Below are positions 1 through 8,538 of a DNA stretch of 64,000 nt, piece after piece. This DNA comes from Bacteroidota bacterium (lineage in GTDB: Bacteria; Bacteroidota; Ignavibacteria; Kapaibacteriales; UBA2268). The first letter of the stretch is position 1, and every line of letters starts with the position of its first letter. The notes under the pieces are model-generated. The model ran no database searches and had not been told where the DNA came from. It worked only from the letters and a program-made list of their open reading frames with translations. The position numbers and the translations under genes were made by a program. Location of the stretch: NCBI GenBank assembly GCA_029974985.1, contig JARKQC010000006.1:1-64000 (forward strand), read 5' to 3'.

Positions 1-1
1 T

Positions 2-874
2 GCCGCGCTTGTATCTTATCAATATATTGACACCAAAAAAGGTGAACTAAAAAATACAACAGCGACACATATTTGGGATATAAAGACACATGAAAAAATA
101 ACTAGTCTTCAATATTCAGATATTCGTCAAATAAAATTTTCTCCTGATGGTAGATACTTAGCTCAAGTTAGAACTACTGATATGATTTTATTAAATACAG
201 GTACTTGGGACATGTACTCTGCCGATTTTACTGGTCATACAAGCTATATTCAAGATATAGCCTTCTCACCTGATGGCTCTCTATTGGCTTCGTGTGGTAG
301 TGCTGGCGAAATTAAAATTTGGAATTTAAACCAACAAACTCTTTTAACATCACTTCAAGATTATGGCAATTTAACTTCTATTGGATTTATAAATAATTCT
401 AAAATTATTTGCGATGGTAATGTAGATTATACACAAAGATATACTAAAATTTGGGATTTAGATCAGGAAAAAGTTGTAGGAATGATAAAGACTAACAAAC
501 CTTGGTCATTAGATATTGATAAAAATGAGCTGTACTGTGTTCTTGCATTAACAGGTAGAATATTATTATTTAATATTAATTCTGTAATAACTTCTATTAA
601 AGAAAATAATCAACCAATTTTACATATTAGTTTAGCTCCAAATCCTACTAATTTAAATGCTTACTTAATAATTCAATCAGATGAAGATATGAATTTAAGC
701 ATTGAAATATTAGATATTAATCTTAACTTACTCAAGCAATTGCAATCAGTTTTTATCTCAAAGGGTAGAAATGAGATTAGTTGCGATACTACATTATTTC
801 CTCCTGGAGTTTATTTCTGTAGAATTACATTTGATACTTTTTCAAAAACATATAAAGTAATGGTGATGAAATGA
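2..874 (+). CDS. WD40-repeat protein with T9SS C-terminal sorting domain (5' partial)
   Basis: The reading frame is open from base 2 to the stop at 874, so the gene begins outside the window; the ATG at 182 is internal. About 290 residues are visible. The first two thirds carry WD40-type blades, with FSPDG followed by LLAS or YLA and closing IWDI, KIWNL and KIWDL strands. The last ~80 residues form a type A T9SS sorting domain: LAPNPTN, an IEILDI strand, then PPGVYFCRI and a basic KVMVMK end. Such proteins are exported by Sec, moved across the outer membrane by T9SS and released or anchored after removal of this domain. The ligand of the propeller is unknown. Confidence 0.85.
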   Translation, partial: AALVSYQYIDTKKGELKNTTATHIWDIKTHEKITSLQYSDIRQIKFSPDGRYLAQVRTTDMILLNTGTWDMYSADFTGHTSYIQDIAFSPDGSLLASCGSAGEIKIWNLNQQTLLTSLQDYGNLTSIGFINNSKIICDGNVDYTQRYTKIWDLDQEKVVGMIKTNKPWSLDIDKNELYCVLALTGRILLFNINSVITSIKENNQPILHISLAPNPTNLNAYLIIQSDEDMNLSIEILDINLNLLKQLQSVFISKGRNEISCDTTLFPPGVYFCRITFDTFSKTYKVMVMK

Positions 875-882
875 AAAATAAA

Positions 883-1611
883 TTATATTACTAAATTACT
901 ATTAATAATGCTATGAACTTGTTTCATAAGATTTAATTCTTCAATTTTTGAACTTCCATTATATTCAATAGGTTTGGAAATAATTACCTTGATTGTGCCA
1001 CTACCGATAAGAAATTTTTTATTTGGTAAAAGTTTTGATGAACCGATTATAGTAACGGGTACGATTTCTTTGCCGCTACGAGAAGCAAGTAAGAAAGCTC
1101 CACGTTTGAATTCGCCGAGTTTTCCGTCGTTTGAACGCGTGCCTTCGGGAAAAACTACAACAGACTCTCCCGTTTTGATAGATTCAACAGCCTCGTCAAT
1201 ACCTGCCATAGAGTCGCGACCACTTTGTCTTTTAATACCAATATATGGAGATTTAGCAAGTCCCCAGCCGAAAATTGGAATTTTTTCGAGTTCTTTTTTA
1301 TAAATAATTCTAAAATTATGTGGAATAGCAGTTTGTAGGATTGGAATATCAAGAAGGCTCGAGTGATTTACACAGAAAATATATGATTTATTCAAATCTA
1401 AATTTTCAACGCCCGAAACGAACAATTTAACTCTTGCAGACATCAATATAGATTTTGCCCATATTCTCGCAAGTTTATGAAAAATAGACTTATCAGATAA
1501 AAACATCAATAAAAGTGCAATTATTGACATTATTATCGAATTTATAGCAATGAATATTATTACTAAAAATGAGTATATTTTGCTAAAAAAATTAGTTTTC
1601 GATTGTTCCAC
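883..1611 (-). CDS. plsC: 1-acyl-sn-glycerol-3-phosphate acyltransferase
   Basis: A 242-residue PlsC-family enzyme, expected to transfer a fatty acyl group to lysophosphatidic acid to make phosphatidic acid at the inner membrane. Two hydrophobic segments near residues 12-38 anchor it. The catalytic HX4D box is at H83-D88 (NHSSLLD) and the glycerophosphate-binding FPEGTR box is at about 154-159. Length is normal for the family. Its start overlaps the end of the ArsR gene at 1592-1921 by 20 bp, so the two are probably co-transcribed and translationally coupled. It ends 8 bp from the convergent WD40 gene. Confidence 0.9.
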   Translation of the reverse strand: MEQSKTNFFSKIYSFLVIIFIAINSIIMSIIALLLMFLSDKSIFHKLARIWAKSILMSARVKLFVSGVENLDLNKSYIFCVNHSSLLDIPILQTAIPHNFRIIYKKELEKIPIFGWGLAKSPYIGIKRQSGRDSMAGIDEAVESIKTGESVVVFPEGTRSNDGKLGEFKRGAFLLASRSGKEIVPVTIIGSSKLLPNKKFLIGSGTIKVIISKPIEYNGSSKIEELNLMKQVHSIINSNLVI

Positions 1612-1921
1612 AAACTACACTGCAAATTTTTTCAATTGTAAAATCAGTAATTTTATAGTATCTCAAAAGTCCATCTGGACGGCACGAAACAATATTATTG
1701 CTTGATAAAATACCGAGCTGTTTTGAAACATTTGCTTGTAGTAAGCCAGTAGTTTCGATTATCTCGCTAACAGTTTTTTCACCATCAAACAATGCTCTTA
1801 GAATTTTTAATCTTGAGGGTTCGGATAATATTTTAAATCTTTTAGCAATTAAATCAATTTGTGAATCTGATAAAGCTAAATGTGATTCAACATTTGCAAT
1901 CAATGCAATCAATTCTTCCAT
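1592..1921 (-). CDS. ArsR-family winged-helix transcriptional regulator
   Basis: A 109-residue ArsR/SmtB-type repressor. The sequence KILSEPSRLKILRALFDGEKTV followed by a recognition helix containing QANVSKQLGIL and a wing around PDGLLRYYKI is the standard winged helix. There is no obvious paired-cysteine metal site in the recognition region; cysteines occur at SCRPDG and near the C-terminus (ICSVVCG), so metal sensing is possible but not shown. It lies immediately upstream of plsC with a 20-bp overlap, which hints at control of a lipid gene, but the target is unknown. Confidence 0.85.
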   Translation of the reverse strand: MEELIALIANVESHLALSDSQIDLIAKRFKILSEPSRLKILRALFDGEKTVSEIIETTGLLQANVSKQLGILSSNNIVSCRPDGLLRYYKITDFTIEKICSVVCGTIEN

Positions 1922-2052
1922 AATAAAAAAAATATACTATAAATTTAATATAATAAATAAAGAGCGAAATCTATTTATTAATATTTTAAATAAAAATCAA
2001 ATAATTCATTAGAATGAATAGTTGATAGTAAATAATATTTGTAGATTTTTAT

Positions 2053-2078
2053 AGACAATGGGGCCGGCCTTATTGTCT
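2053..2078. repeat. Dispersed palindrome, AGACAATGG type
   Basis: A 26-bp near-perfect palindrome with arms AGACAAT/ATTGTCT around a GGCCGGCC core. Its flanks (TATAGACAAT before, ATTGTCTCAGT after) match the element at 30231-30256, and its arms match 36479-36504. It lies in the gap between divergent ArsR and MFS genes. It may act as a hairpin terminator or insulator, or be a mobile palindromic unit. Confidence 0.7.
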
Positions 2079-2131
2079 CAGTATTTTTAAATTATTTATT
2101 AATTTTTTCTAATAATAAAATTAAAAATTAT

Positions 2132-2139
2132 TATTTTTG
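2132..2139 (+). promoter_or_regulatory. TATTTTTG box (Bacteroidota-type -7 element)
   Basis: TATTTTTG matches the TAnnTTTG consensus known for the primary sigma factor of Bacteroidota. It ends four bases before the ATG at 2143, so if it is used the transcript would start at or next to the start codon and be leaderless. No clear -33 TTG was identified. Confidence 0.35.
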
Positions 2140-2142
2140 AAT

Positions 2143-3630
2143 ATGACAGATAATCAAATTTATGGAAGAGGTTGGATACTTGCGGCTTTAATGCTAACGA
2201 TGATGCTTGCGGCAATGGATTCTACTATTATTTCTACTGCTATTCCTCATATTGTTTCGAGTCTCGGTGGATTTAATAAATTTTCTTGGGTTTTTTCTAT
2301 TTATTTGCTTGCTCAAACTGTTACAATTCCTATTTACGGCAAAATAACTGATCTTTATGGCAGAAAAAAAATATTATTATTTGGAATATTTGTTTTTCTA
2401 CTGGGTTCTCTTTTATCTGGTTCTGCTTGGAATATCGAATCTTTAATATTTTTTCGAGGTATTCAGGGCATTGGAGCGGGTTCGATGATGGCAACGGTTA
2501 ATACGATAGCTGGCGATATATATTCAGTCGAAGAAAGAGCAAAAATTCAAGGATTTTTGTCGAGTATTTGGGGTATAAGTGCTATTTTAGGTCCTGCTAT
2601 AGGAGGTACATTAGCAGAATATGCAAATTGGAGATGGATATTTTTAATAAATTTACCAATTGGTGCAATTTCAATATATGTAATTTATAATTTTTTTAAA
2701 GAAAAGATAGTTCCAATAAATCCGAAAATAGATTACAAAGGTTTATTTTTTATATTAAGCTCCTTAATATTATTTTTTATATTTTTGTTAGAAGGTGGGC
2801 AAAGTTGGCAATGGATTTCCGCTCCAAGTATTATATTATTTATATTATTTATAATAAGTACAATAATCTCATTTATTATTGAAAGTAAATCAGAAGATGC
2901 GATTTTACCAATGTGGTTATGGCAAGATAGAACCTTTGCATTTACTAATTTAGCAATGATTGGAATGGGAATTGTGATGATAGGTCCCGAAATATTTTTG
3001 CCAACATTTGCACAAACTTCTCTCGGATTAGGAGCTGTAGCGTCGGGATTTATACTTACCACTATGAGTTTTGGTTGGCCCACAGCGTCAGCTTTATCTG
3101 GTAAATTATATTTAAGAATAGGATTTAGAGAAACTTCTTTAATCGGGTCAATTGTTATTTTTTTAGCATGCGTAGGATTTTTATTAATACCAAAGCCTCA
3201 AGCAGTATATTTACTTGTAATTGACCAAATTATGATAGGTGCTGGTTTTGGTTTATTATCAACATCATCTCTTGTCGGTATTCAATCAATGGTAAATTGG
3301 GAAAAACGTGGAGTTGTTACAAGTTCGAATATTTTTGCTCGAAATTTGGGTCAGAGTTTAGGTGCTACTATAGTAGGCGCAATATTTAATAATTCTTTGA
3401 CTAATCAATTACAAAATGCTCCTTCTGAATTGCCTCACTCAATAAAAGATATTTTAAGTATTTTTCATAATCCCGCGATTAGCGAGTCTGCTAAGGAATT
3501 TTTGCGTAATGCAATCAATTTTTCTATGCAACATATTTATTGGGGGCTTGCAAGTTTTTCTATATTTATATTTATATGTATTTATAATGTTCCGTCAAGG
3601 AAGGTTATTACAACAAGTAAAATTAAATAA
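2143..3630 (+). CDS. MFS multidrug efflux transporter, DHA2/EmrB-QacA type
   Basis: A ~495-residue inner-membrane protein with about 14 hydrophobic segments. Motif A appears as GKITDLYGRKK after helix 2, the first helix carries an AAMDSTIISTAIP motif typical of the 14-TM drug:H+ antiporter family, and the antiporter motif C region reads ISAILGPAIGGTLAE. A TTG at 2137 gives a start two codons earlier; I prefer the ATG at 2143 because the TTG lies inside a promoter-like TATTTTTG box. The gene stands alone, divergent from the ArsR gene. Substrate cannot be read from sequence. Confidence 0.88.
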   Translation: MTDNQIYGRGWILAALMLTMMLAAMDSTIISTAIPHIVSSLGGFNKFSWVFSIYLLAQTVTIPIYGKITDLYGRKKILLFGIFVFLLGSLLSGSAWNIESLIFFRGIQGIGAGSMMATVNTIAGDIYSVEERAKIQGFLSSIWGISAILGPAIGGTLAEYANWRWIFLINLPIGAISIYVIYNFFKEKIVPINPKIDYKGLFFILSSLILFFIFLLEGGQSWQWISAPSIILFILFIISTIISFIIESKSEDAILPMWLWQDRTFAFTNLAMIGMGIVMIGPEIFLPTFAQTSLGLGAVASGFILTTMSFGWPTASALSGKLYLRIGFRETSLIGSIVIFLACVGFLLIPKPQAVYLLVIDQIMIGAGFGLLSTSSLVGIQSMVNWEKRGVVTSSNIFARNLGQSLGATIVGAIFNNSLTNQLQNAPSELPHSIKDILSIFHNPAISESAKEFLRNAINFSMQHIYWGLASFSIFIFICIYNVPSRKVITTSKIK

Positions 3631-3715
3631 TAAATATTTTTTTTTACTTTATTTAGTACTTTCGTAAATATTTAGAAAGCTAAATTGTTTTATCAATAAA
3701 TTATAGGATAGAATT

Positions 3716-5209
3716 ATGATTGGTACATTATTTATCGCACTTGTGATTGGCTTAATAATTGGATTTATTATTACTTACTATATTTTATATTTAAAAAATA
3801 AATCAAATACAGTTGCAAAATCAGAATATGATATTTTGACCAATAAGTTATATGAAAATGCTACAAATTTAAAATTATTAGAAGAACGCTCTAATTCTTA
3901 TTCAAAAACTATAAACGATTTGAATGAAAAACTTGACTTAAAAGATAATAAATTGAATGAATTGCTAAATGAAAATGCTATTTTTAAAACAAATTTATCA
4001 AATAGTAATATAAAACTATCCGAGCTATCGAATGAATTATCAATAGAAAAAGATAATAATATAAATTTACAAAAAAATATCAATGAGCAAAACAAAGAAA
4101 TCGCAACTCTAAAAGCAAACAATCAGTCGCTTATTGAGAAACTCGATACTCAAAAAAAAGAGATTGAAGAGCTTCATAAATCATCGCATCTACATTTTGA
4201 AAAAATTGCCAATCAATTACTCGAAGAAAAAACTTCAAAATTTACAGAAACAAATAAATTCAATATCGAAAATATCCTAAATCCTTTAAAAGAAGATATT
4301 AACAAATTTAAAAGTAAGGTTGAAGAAACTTATGATAAGGAAACTAAGCAAAGAATCTCTTTAGATGAAAGAATCAAACAGCTTGTTGAACAAACGAATA
4401 AAGTAAGCTCGGAAGCTAATAATCTTGCAGTAGCTCTAAAAGGTAATCCGCAAAAACGTGGAAATTGGGGCGAAGTCATTTTAGAAAGCATATTACAGAC
4501 CTCGGGACTATCAAAAGATAGAGAGTATTTTATTCAGCAATCTTTAAAAAATGATGAGGGTAGCAATATTAGACCCGATGTCCAAGTTGTCTTGCCAGAT
4601 AATAGAATAATAATTATTGATTCAAAAGTATCACTTATTGCTTATGATAAATATGTCGCTACTGACAATTATGAAATTCAAAAAGAGTTTCTTAAAGAGC
4701 ATATTAATTCTACAAAAACTCATATTGACCAATTGAGTTTAAAAAAATATGATGATATCGCTTCTACACTTGATTTTACTATAATGTTTATTCCTATCGA
4801 ACCAGCTTATCTTATAGCAATTCAAAATGACAGCGAATTATGGAGTTATGCTTATAAAAAAAGAATTTTATTAGTAAGCCCAACTAATTTAATAGCTTGT
4901 TTAAAATTAATTTCTGATTTATGGGTTCGTGATAGACAAAATAAAAATGCACAAGATATTGTAAAAAAAGGTTCGGCTTTGTATGATAAATTTGTCGGTT
5001 TTATTGATTCTTTTGTTGATATTGGTAAAGCACTTGATAAAAGTCAAGAAAATTATGAAACTGCATATAATAGGCTAAGCAAAGGAAAAGGTAATTTGAT
5101 TTCATTAAGTAAAAAATTCAAAGATATGGGGCTAAAATCATCGAAAGAATTACCAGATACCATACTAAATATTGATGCTGATTTAGATGATGAAAATTTT
5201 GATAACTAA
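3716..5209 (+). CDS. rmuC: RmuC-family DNA recombination protein
   Basis: A 497-residue protein with an N-terminal membrane anchor (residues ~2-27), a long charged coiled coil (~30-170) and a C-terminal RmuC domain. The domain begins near KGNPQKRGNWGEVILE, and IIIIDSKVSL supplies the D and K of a predicted restriction-endonuclease-like fold. RmuC limits inversion or rearrangement at short inverted repeats in E. coli, which may be relevant in a window with many palindromes. The gene is monocistronic, 85 bp after the MFS gene. Confidence 0.88.
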   Translation: MIGTLFIALVIGLIIGFIITYYILYLKNKSNTVAKSEYDILTNKLYENATNLKLLEERSNSYSKTINDLNEKLDLKDNKLNELLNENAIFKTNLSNSNIKLSELSNELSIEKDNNINLQKNINEQNKEIATLKANNQSLIEKLDTQKKEIEELHKSSHLHFEKIANQLLEEKTSKFTETNKFNIENILNPLKEDINKFKSKVEETYDKETKQRISLDERIKQLVEQTNKVSSEANNLAVALKGNPQKRGNWGEVILESILQTSGLSKDREYFIQQSLKNDEGSNIRPDVQVVLPDNRIIIIDSKVSLIAYDKYVATDNYEIQKEFLKEHINSTKTHIDQLSLKKYDDIASTLDFTIMFIPIEPAYLIAIQNDSELWSYAYKKRILLVSPTNLIACLKLISDLWVRDRQNKNAQDIVKKGSALYDKFVGFIDSFVDIGKALDKSQENYETAYNRLSKGKGNLISLSKKFKDMGLKSSKELPDTILNIDADLDDENFDN

Positions 5210-5336
5210 AAATTTATTTAAAAATTCTAATGTAAAAAGTTTATATCTAAAAAAATAAAATTTATTTTTATTAAAATTATCGTATATTTATCTAATTAAT
5301 TAATGTTGTTTTTAAAAAGAAATTTTTTGAGTTATT

Positions 5337-7688
5337 ATGAAAACACATTTACGATTTTTTATTTATACGATAATTTTATTATTTGTATCTTTTTCATTAT
5401 ATGCTGATGATTTAGAGCTAACTCGTGAGTTTAATTTAATTACCTCGAAAAATGCATCTGGATATTTAAAGCCTTTGTTTACAACATTAGAAGAGGGCTT
5501 TAATACATCGCTATATAATACGGCTTATCATACACCGGGCTGGTCTTTTGGAGTAAATCTTTCTGTTATGGGTATGTTTATACCTAATTCACAGCTTTTG
5601 TATGATGCTGAATTGCCCGATTTATACGGTAAAACCCAATTTGTAAAAAATGCGGGTTTGCACGATGGCAAATTAATTGAAAACATTGGCGGAACCTATA
5701 ACGAACCAACTATTTATGGCGGAAAATCCTATTCAATTTTTGCCGCACCACAATATTTATCGCCACCAGATTCTTTTTATAAATCTGTCGGTTTTCTCGA
5801 AGGTAAAGATATTGGTTTTACGCCTGCATTACCAATTTTACAATTATATCTTGGAATACCAACACGCACAGAACTAATATTGAGATTTTTGAGTCTGCCC
5901 GTACAAAATTCAGCAATGAGTTATTTTACAATTGGTTTAACTCAAAATATTGATAAATTATTTGAAATCAATAAACCCGACGACCCACTTTCTTATGGAT
6001 TTAATATCGCTTATCATAAGATTTCTCGAGGGACGGGCATTGATATAAGCTCTTTTGCGTTTGGGCTACTTGCAAGCAATAAATTTTATGATAATTTACA
6101 AGTTTATGGCGGTTTGCAATTTGAAACAATGTCGGGGAATCTTAGATTTGTTCGTAAAGATTTCAGACCCGATGATGTACTGAATAGTCCATATTCCGAA
6201 ATTAGACGTGGTGATAATCTTATTGTAGATGTCGAGTCTTTTAATAGCTTAAGATTAACTCTCGGCGCGGCTTATGATATTTCTATATTTAGATTTCACG
6301 GTGATATTAGTTATGCCGCACAGCCCGTAATAAATTTTGGTGTTTCCTTTAAAATATTAGAAGATATTGAAGAATATTTTGAAATTCCCGAATACGAACC
6401 TAATAAACCTGTAGATTCTGATATTAAGCAAATTGCTGATATTAATTATACAAACCCATATTTAGCTAAATCAAATTATATTGATATTATAAAACCAAAA
6501 GTATGGGATTTTGATATTGCTCTTAAAATGAATTCAATTTATGATTCAAAAGTTAGTACTCTCGACACAATTATAGTCGAAGAATTTGAATCCCGCCAAA
6601 CTCGCGCAATGTTGCCTTTTATATTCTTTGGTGAAAATGAGTCTGATATTCCAGCGAAATATAATGTAATTAGTAAAGAAGATACTAAGGATTTCTCTTT
6701 TGGTAAATTATTAGGTAAATCTCCTTTTGAAAGTTATTATGATGTGCTAAATGTGATTGCATTTAGACTTAAGGAAAAGAAAGATGCAAAATTGTATTTA
6801 ACGGGAACTAATAACAATATAGGAAAAGAAAAAAATAATTTGACTTTATCGCGTAAACGTGCTGAAAATGTCAAAGCATATCTAACTCAAGTTTGGAATA
6901 TTGACGAGTCGAGAATTATCGTTGAAGCACGCAATTTACCTAAAATTCCATCTAATAACACAGATAAAGACGGTCAAGAAGAAAATCGCAGAGTAGAAAT
7001 AAGCTCAGACGATATTGATATTACGGCACCTATATTTATTATTGATACTGTTTATAGAGTTAGACCCGATGCCATACAATATTTACCAACTGTTAATAGC
7101 GAAGCTGGTTTAGCAAATTGGAATATTAGTAGTTCTATCGAAGGGAAAAATTTTACGAAATACGATGGAAATAATAATATTAATAAAACTTATGAGTGGA
7201 ATATCGGAGGCGAAAGCGCCAATAAGAAAGAACTTAAAAATTTTATGACTACAAATTTTATTGCAAAAGATAAAGAGAATAATTTACGCGAAATAAGTTT
7301 GAAACATCCAATTAAAATTATTTCTGTTAAAGATAAGAGACTGAATGCCTCGCGTGATACTTCTTTAAATATTTATAATTTAATTTTATTCGATTTTAAT
7401 AAATCTACTTTAAGCCCAACAAACAAACGAATTACTGATTTTATTAAATCCGAAATTAATCCACAAACAGATGTTACAATTTATGGATATACAGATAGAA
7501 TTGGTAATGATGAATACAACAGAAAATTATCTGCGGCAAGGGCAGAGTCAACCGGTAAATCGCTCGACGGGCATCCATATAAAGCACTTGGCATTGGCGA
7601 ATCTATTTTACTATATAATAATGATTTGCCCGAAGGACGGTTCTATTGCAGAACTGTTGTTGTCGAAGCTAAAGTACCAATTAATTAA
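5337..7688 (+). CDS. OmpA-family outer-membrane protein with two OmpA-like regions
   Basis: A 783-residue secreted protein with a signal peptide ending near SFSLYAD (residue ~24). Residues ~50-340 look like a beta-barrel with alternating hydrophobic strands. Residues ~480-560 resemble an OmpA C-terminal peptidoglycan-binding domain (LSRKRAENVKAYL, then EENRRVEIS). A second one lies at ~690-775 (ILFDFNKSTLS, YGYTDRIGNDEYNRKLSAARAE). The protein probably links the outer membrane to peptidoglycan. The lipoprotein gene 7710-8342 follows after 21 bp, so the two probably form an operon and may interact. Confidence 0.82.
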   Translation: MKTHLRFFIYTIILLFVSFSLYADDLELTREFNLITSKNASGYLKPLFTTLEEGFNTSLYNTAYHTPGWSFGVNLSVMGMFIPNSQLLYDAELPDLYGKTQFVKNAGLHDGKLIENIGGTYNEPTIYGGKSYSIFAAPQYLSPPDSFYKSVGFLEGKDIGFTPALPILQLYLGIPTRTELILRFLSLPVQNSAMSYFTIGLTQNIDKLFEINKPDDPLSYGFNIAYHKISRGTGIDISSFAFGLLASNKFYDNLQVYGGLQFETMSGNLRFVRKDFRPDDVLNSPYSEIRRGDNLIVDVESFNSLRLTLGAAYDISIFRFHGDISYAAQPVINFGVSFKILEDIEEYFEIPEYEPNKPVDSDIKQIADINYTNPYLAKSNYIDIIKPKVWDFDIALKMNSIYDSKVSTLDTIIVEEFESRQTRAMLPFIFFGENESDIPAKYNVISKEDTKDFSFGKLLGKSPFESYYDVLNVIAFRLKEKKDAKLYLTGTNNNIGKEKNNLTLSRKRAENVKAYLTQVWNIDESRIIVEARNLPKIPSNNTDKDGQEENRRVEISSDDIDITAPIFIIDTVYRVRPDAIQYLPTVNSEAGLANWNISSSIEGKNFTKYDGNNNINKTYEWNIGGESANKKELKNFMTTNFIAKDKENNLREISLKHPIKIISVKDKRLNASRDTSLNIYNLILFDFNKSTLSPTNKRITDFIKSEINPQTDVTIYGYTDRIGNDEYNRKLSAARAESTGKSLDGHPYKALGIGESILLYNNDLPEGRFYCRTVVVEAKVPIN

Positions 7689-7709
7689 TATTTTTAAGAG
7701 GATAAACAA

Positions 7710-8342
7710 ATGAAAAAATATATTTTTTTAGTTTTAATTTTTGTGTTATTCGGTTGTTATTCTGATACAATTAATAAACTTGAAACTTTTTCGATTCAGA
7801 TACCTTTATTATTTGCGGGACCCTTTGAAAATCGTACTGCACCCGATACAAGTTATGATTTTACTAATTTACACAAATATCCCGAATATAGAGACAATAA
7901 AGATAGAGTTAACAAAGCAGAAATTTTGCAACTTAATTATTTAATTGATTCTCTTGTGTATGATGATGGCACTGTTTTCGACCCTAAAACAGATGACCTT
8001 GAATTTTATCACATTAGATATACGCTTCGTTTCGCTAAGCCTTTAACTGGAAATGAGCAATCTACAAATCCCGATGATTTTATACCCGACGATAGTTTAG
8101 ATGAAATTCTTCTTGGTGAATTTAAAGATGTAAAAATTAAAGATTATTATAGAGAAGCTAAGCATATTCTCGAAGTGCCAGAAGAAAGCGCCAAAGCAAT
8201 TTCTGATATGCTTAAAATTAAACCTTATTTTTATTTATATACTGAATATAGTAAAGTTAAAGGGCAGACCGAAGAATATATTAAATTTAAAATTATTAAA
8301 GCAAAATTTGATTTAATATTGAGATTGGAGGTTAAATTGTAA
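7710..8342 (+). CDS. Predicted lipoprotein of unknown function
   Basis: A 210-residue protein with a lipoprotein signal peptide; the lipobox reads LFGC with the lipidated cysteine at residue 16. The start is supported by an AGAGGA ribosome-binding site about 9 bases upstream. The mature part is acidic and rich in D, K and Y, with no motif I recognise. It follows the OmpA gene at 5337 by 21 bp and is probably its partner in the cell envelope. No further function can be assigned. Confidence 0.75.
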   Translation: MKKYIFLVLIFVLFGCYSDTINKLETFSIQIPLLFAGPFENRTAPDTSYDFTNLHKYPEYRDNKDRVNKAEILQLNYLIDSLVYDDGTVFDPKTDDLEFYHIRYTLRFAKPLTGNEQSTNPDDFIPDDSLDEILLGEFKDVKIKDYYREAKHILEVPEESAKAISDMLKIKPYFYLYTEYSKVKGQTEEYIKFKIIKAKFDLILRLEVKL

Positions 8343-8538
8343 TTTTTGTTTGTTGAAAAAATTATTTGGAATTTATTTGAAAATTATTATATTTGAATTA
8401 TTGATTTTTATTTTTTTTTAAATATTAATTAATAATTGGTTATTTGGTTTTTATTTTGTGATTTATGGATGAGTTATTAATGTTTTCTTTGTTTATTGAG
8501 TTTATTTAATAAATAAAATTTATTTTAAGGATTGTTAT

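Noticed and set aside
974..1303. Plus-strand open frame opposite plsC
   Set aside because: It runs antisense to a clear PlsC with intact motifs and shows no family features; it is a shadow frame.
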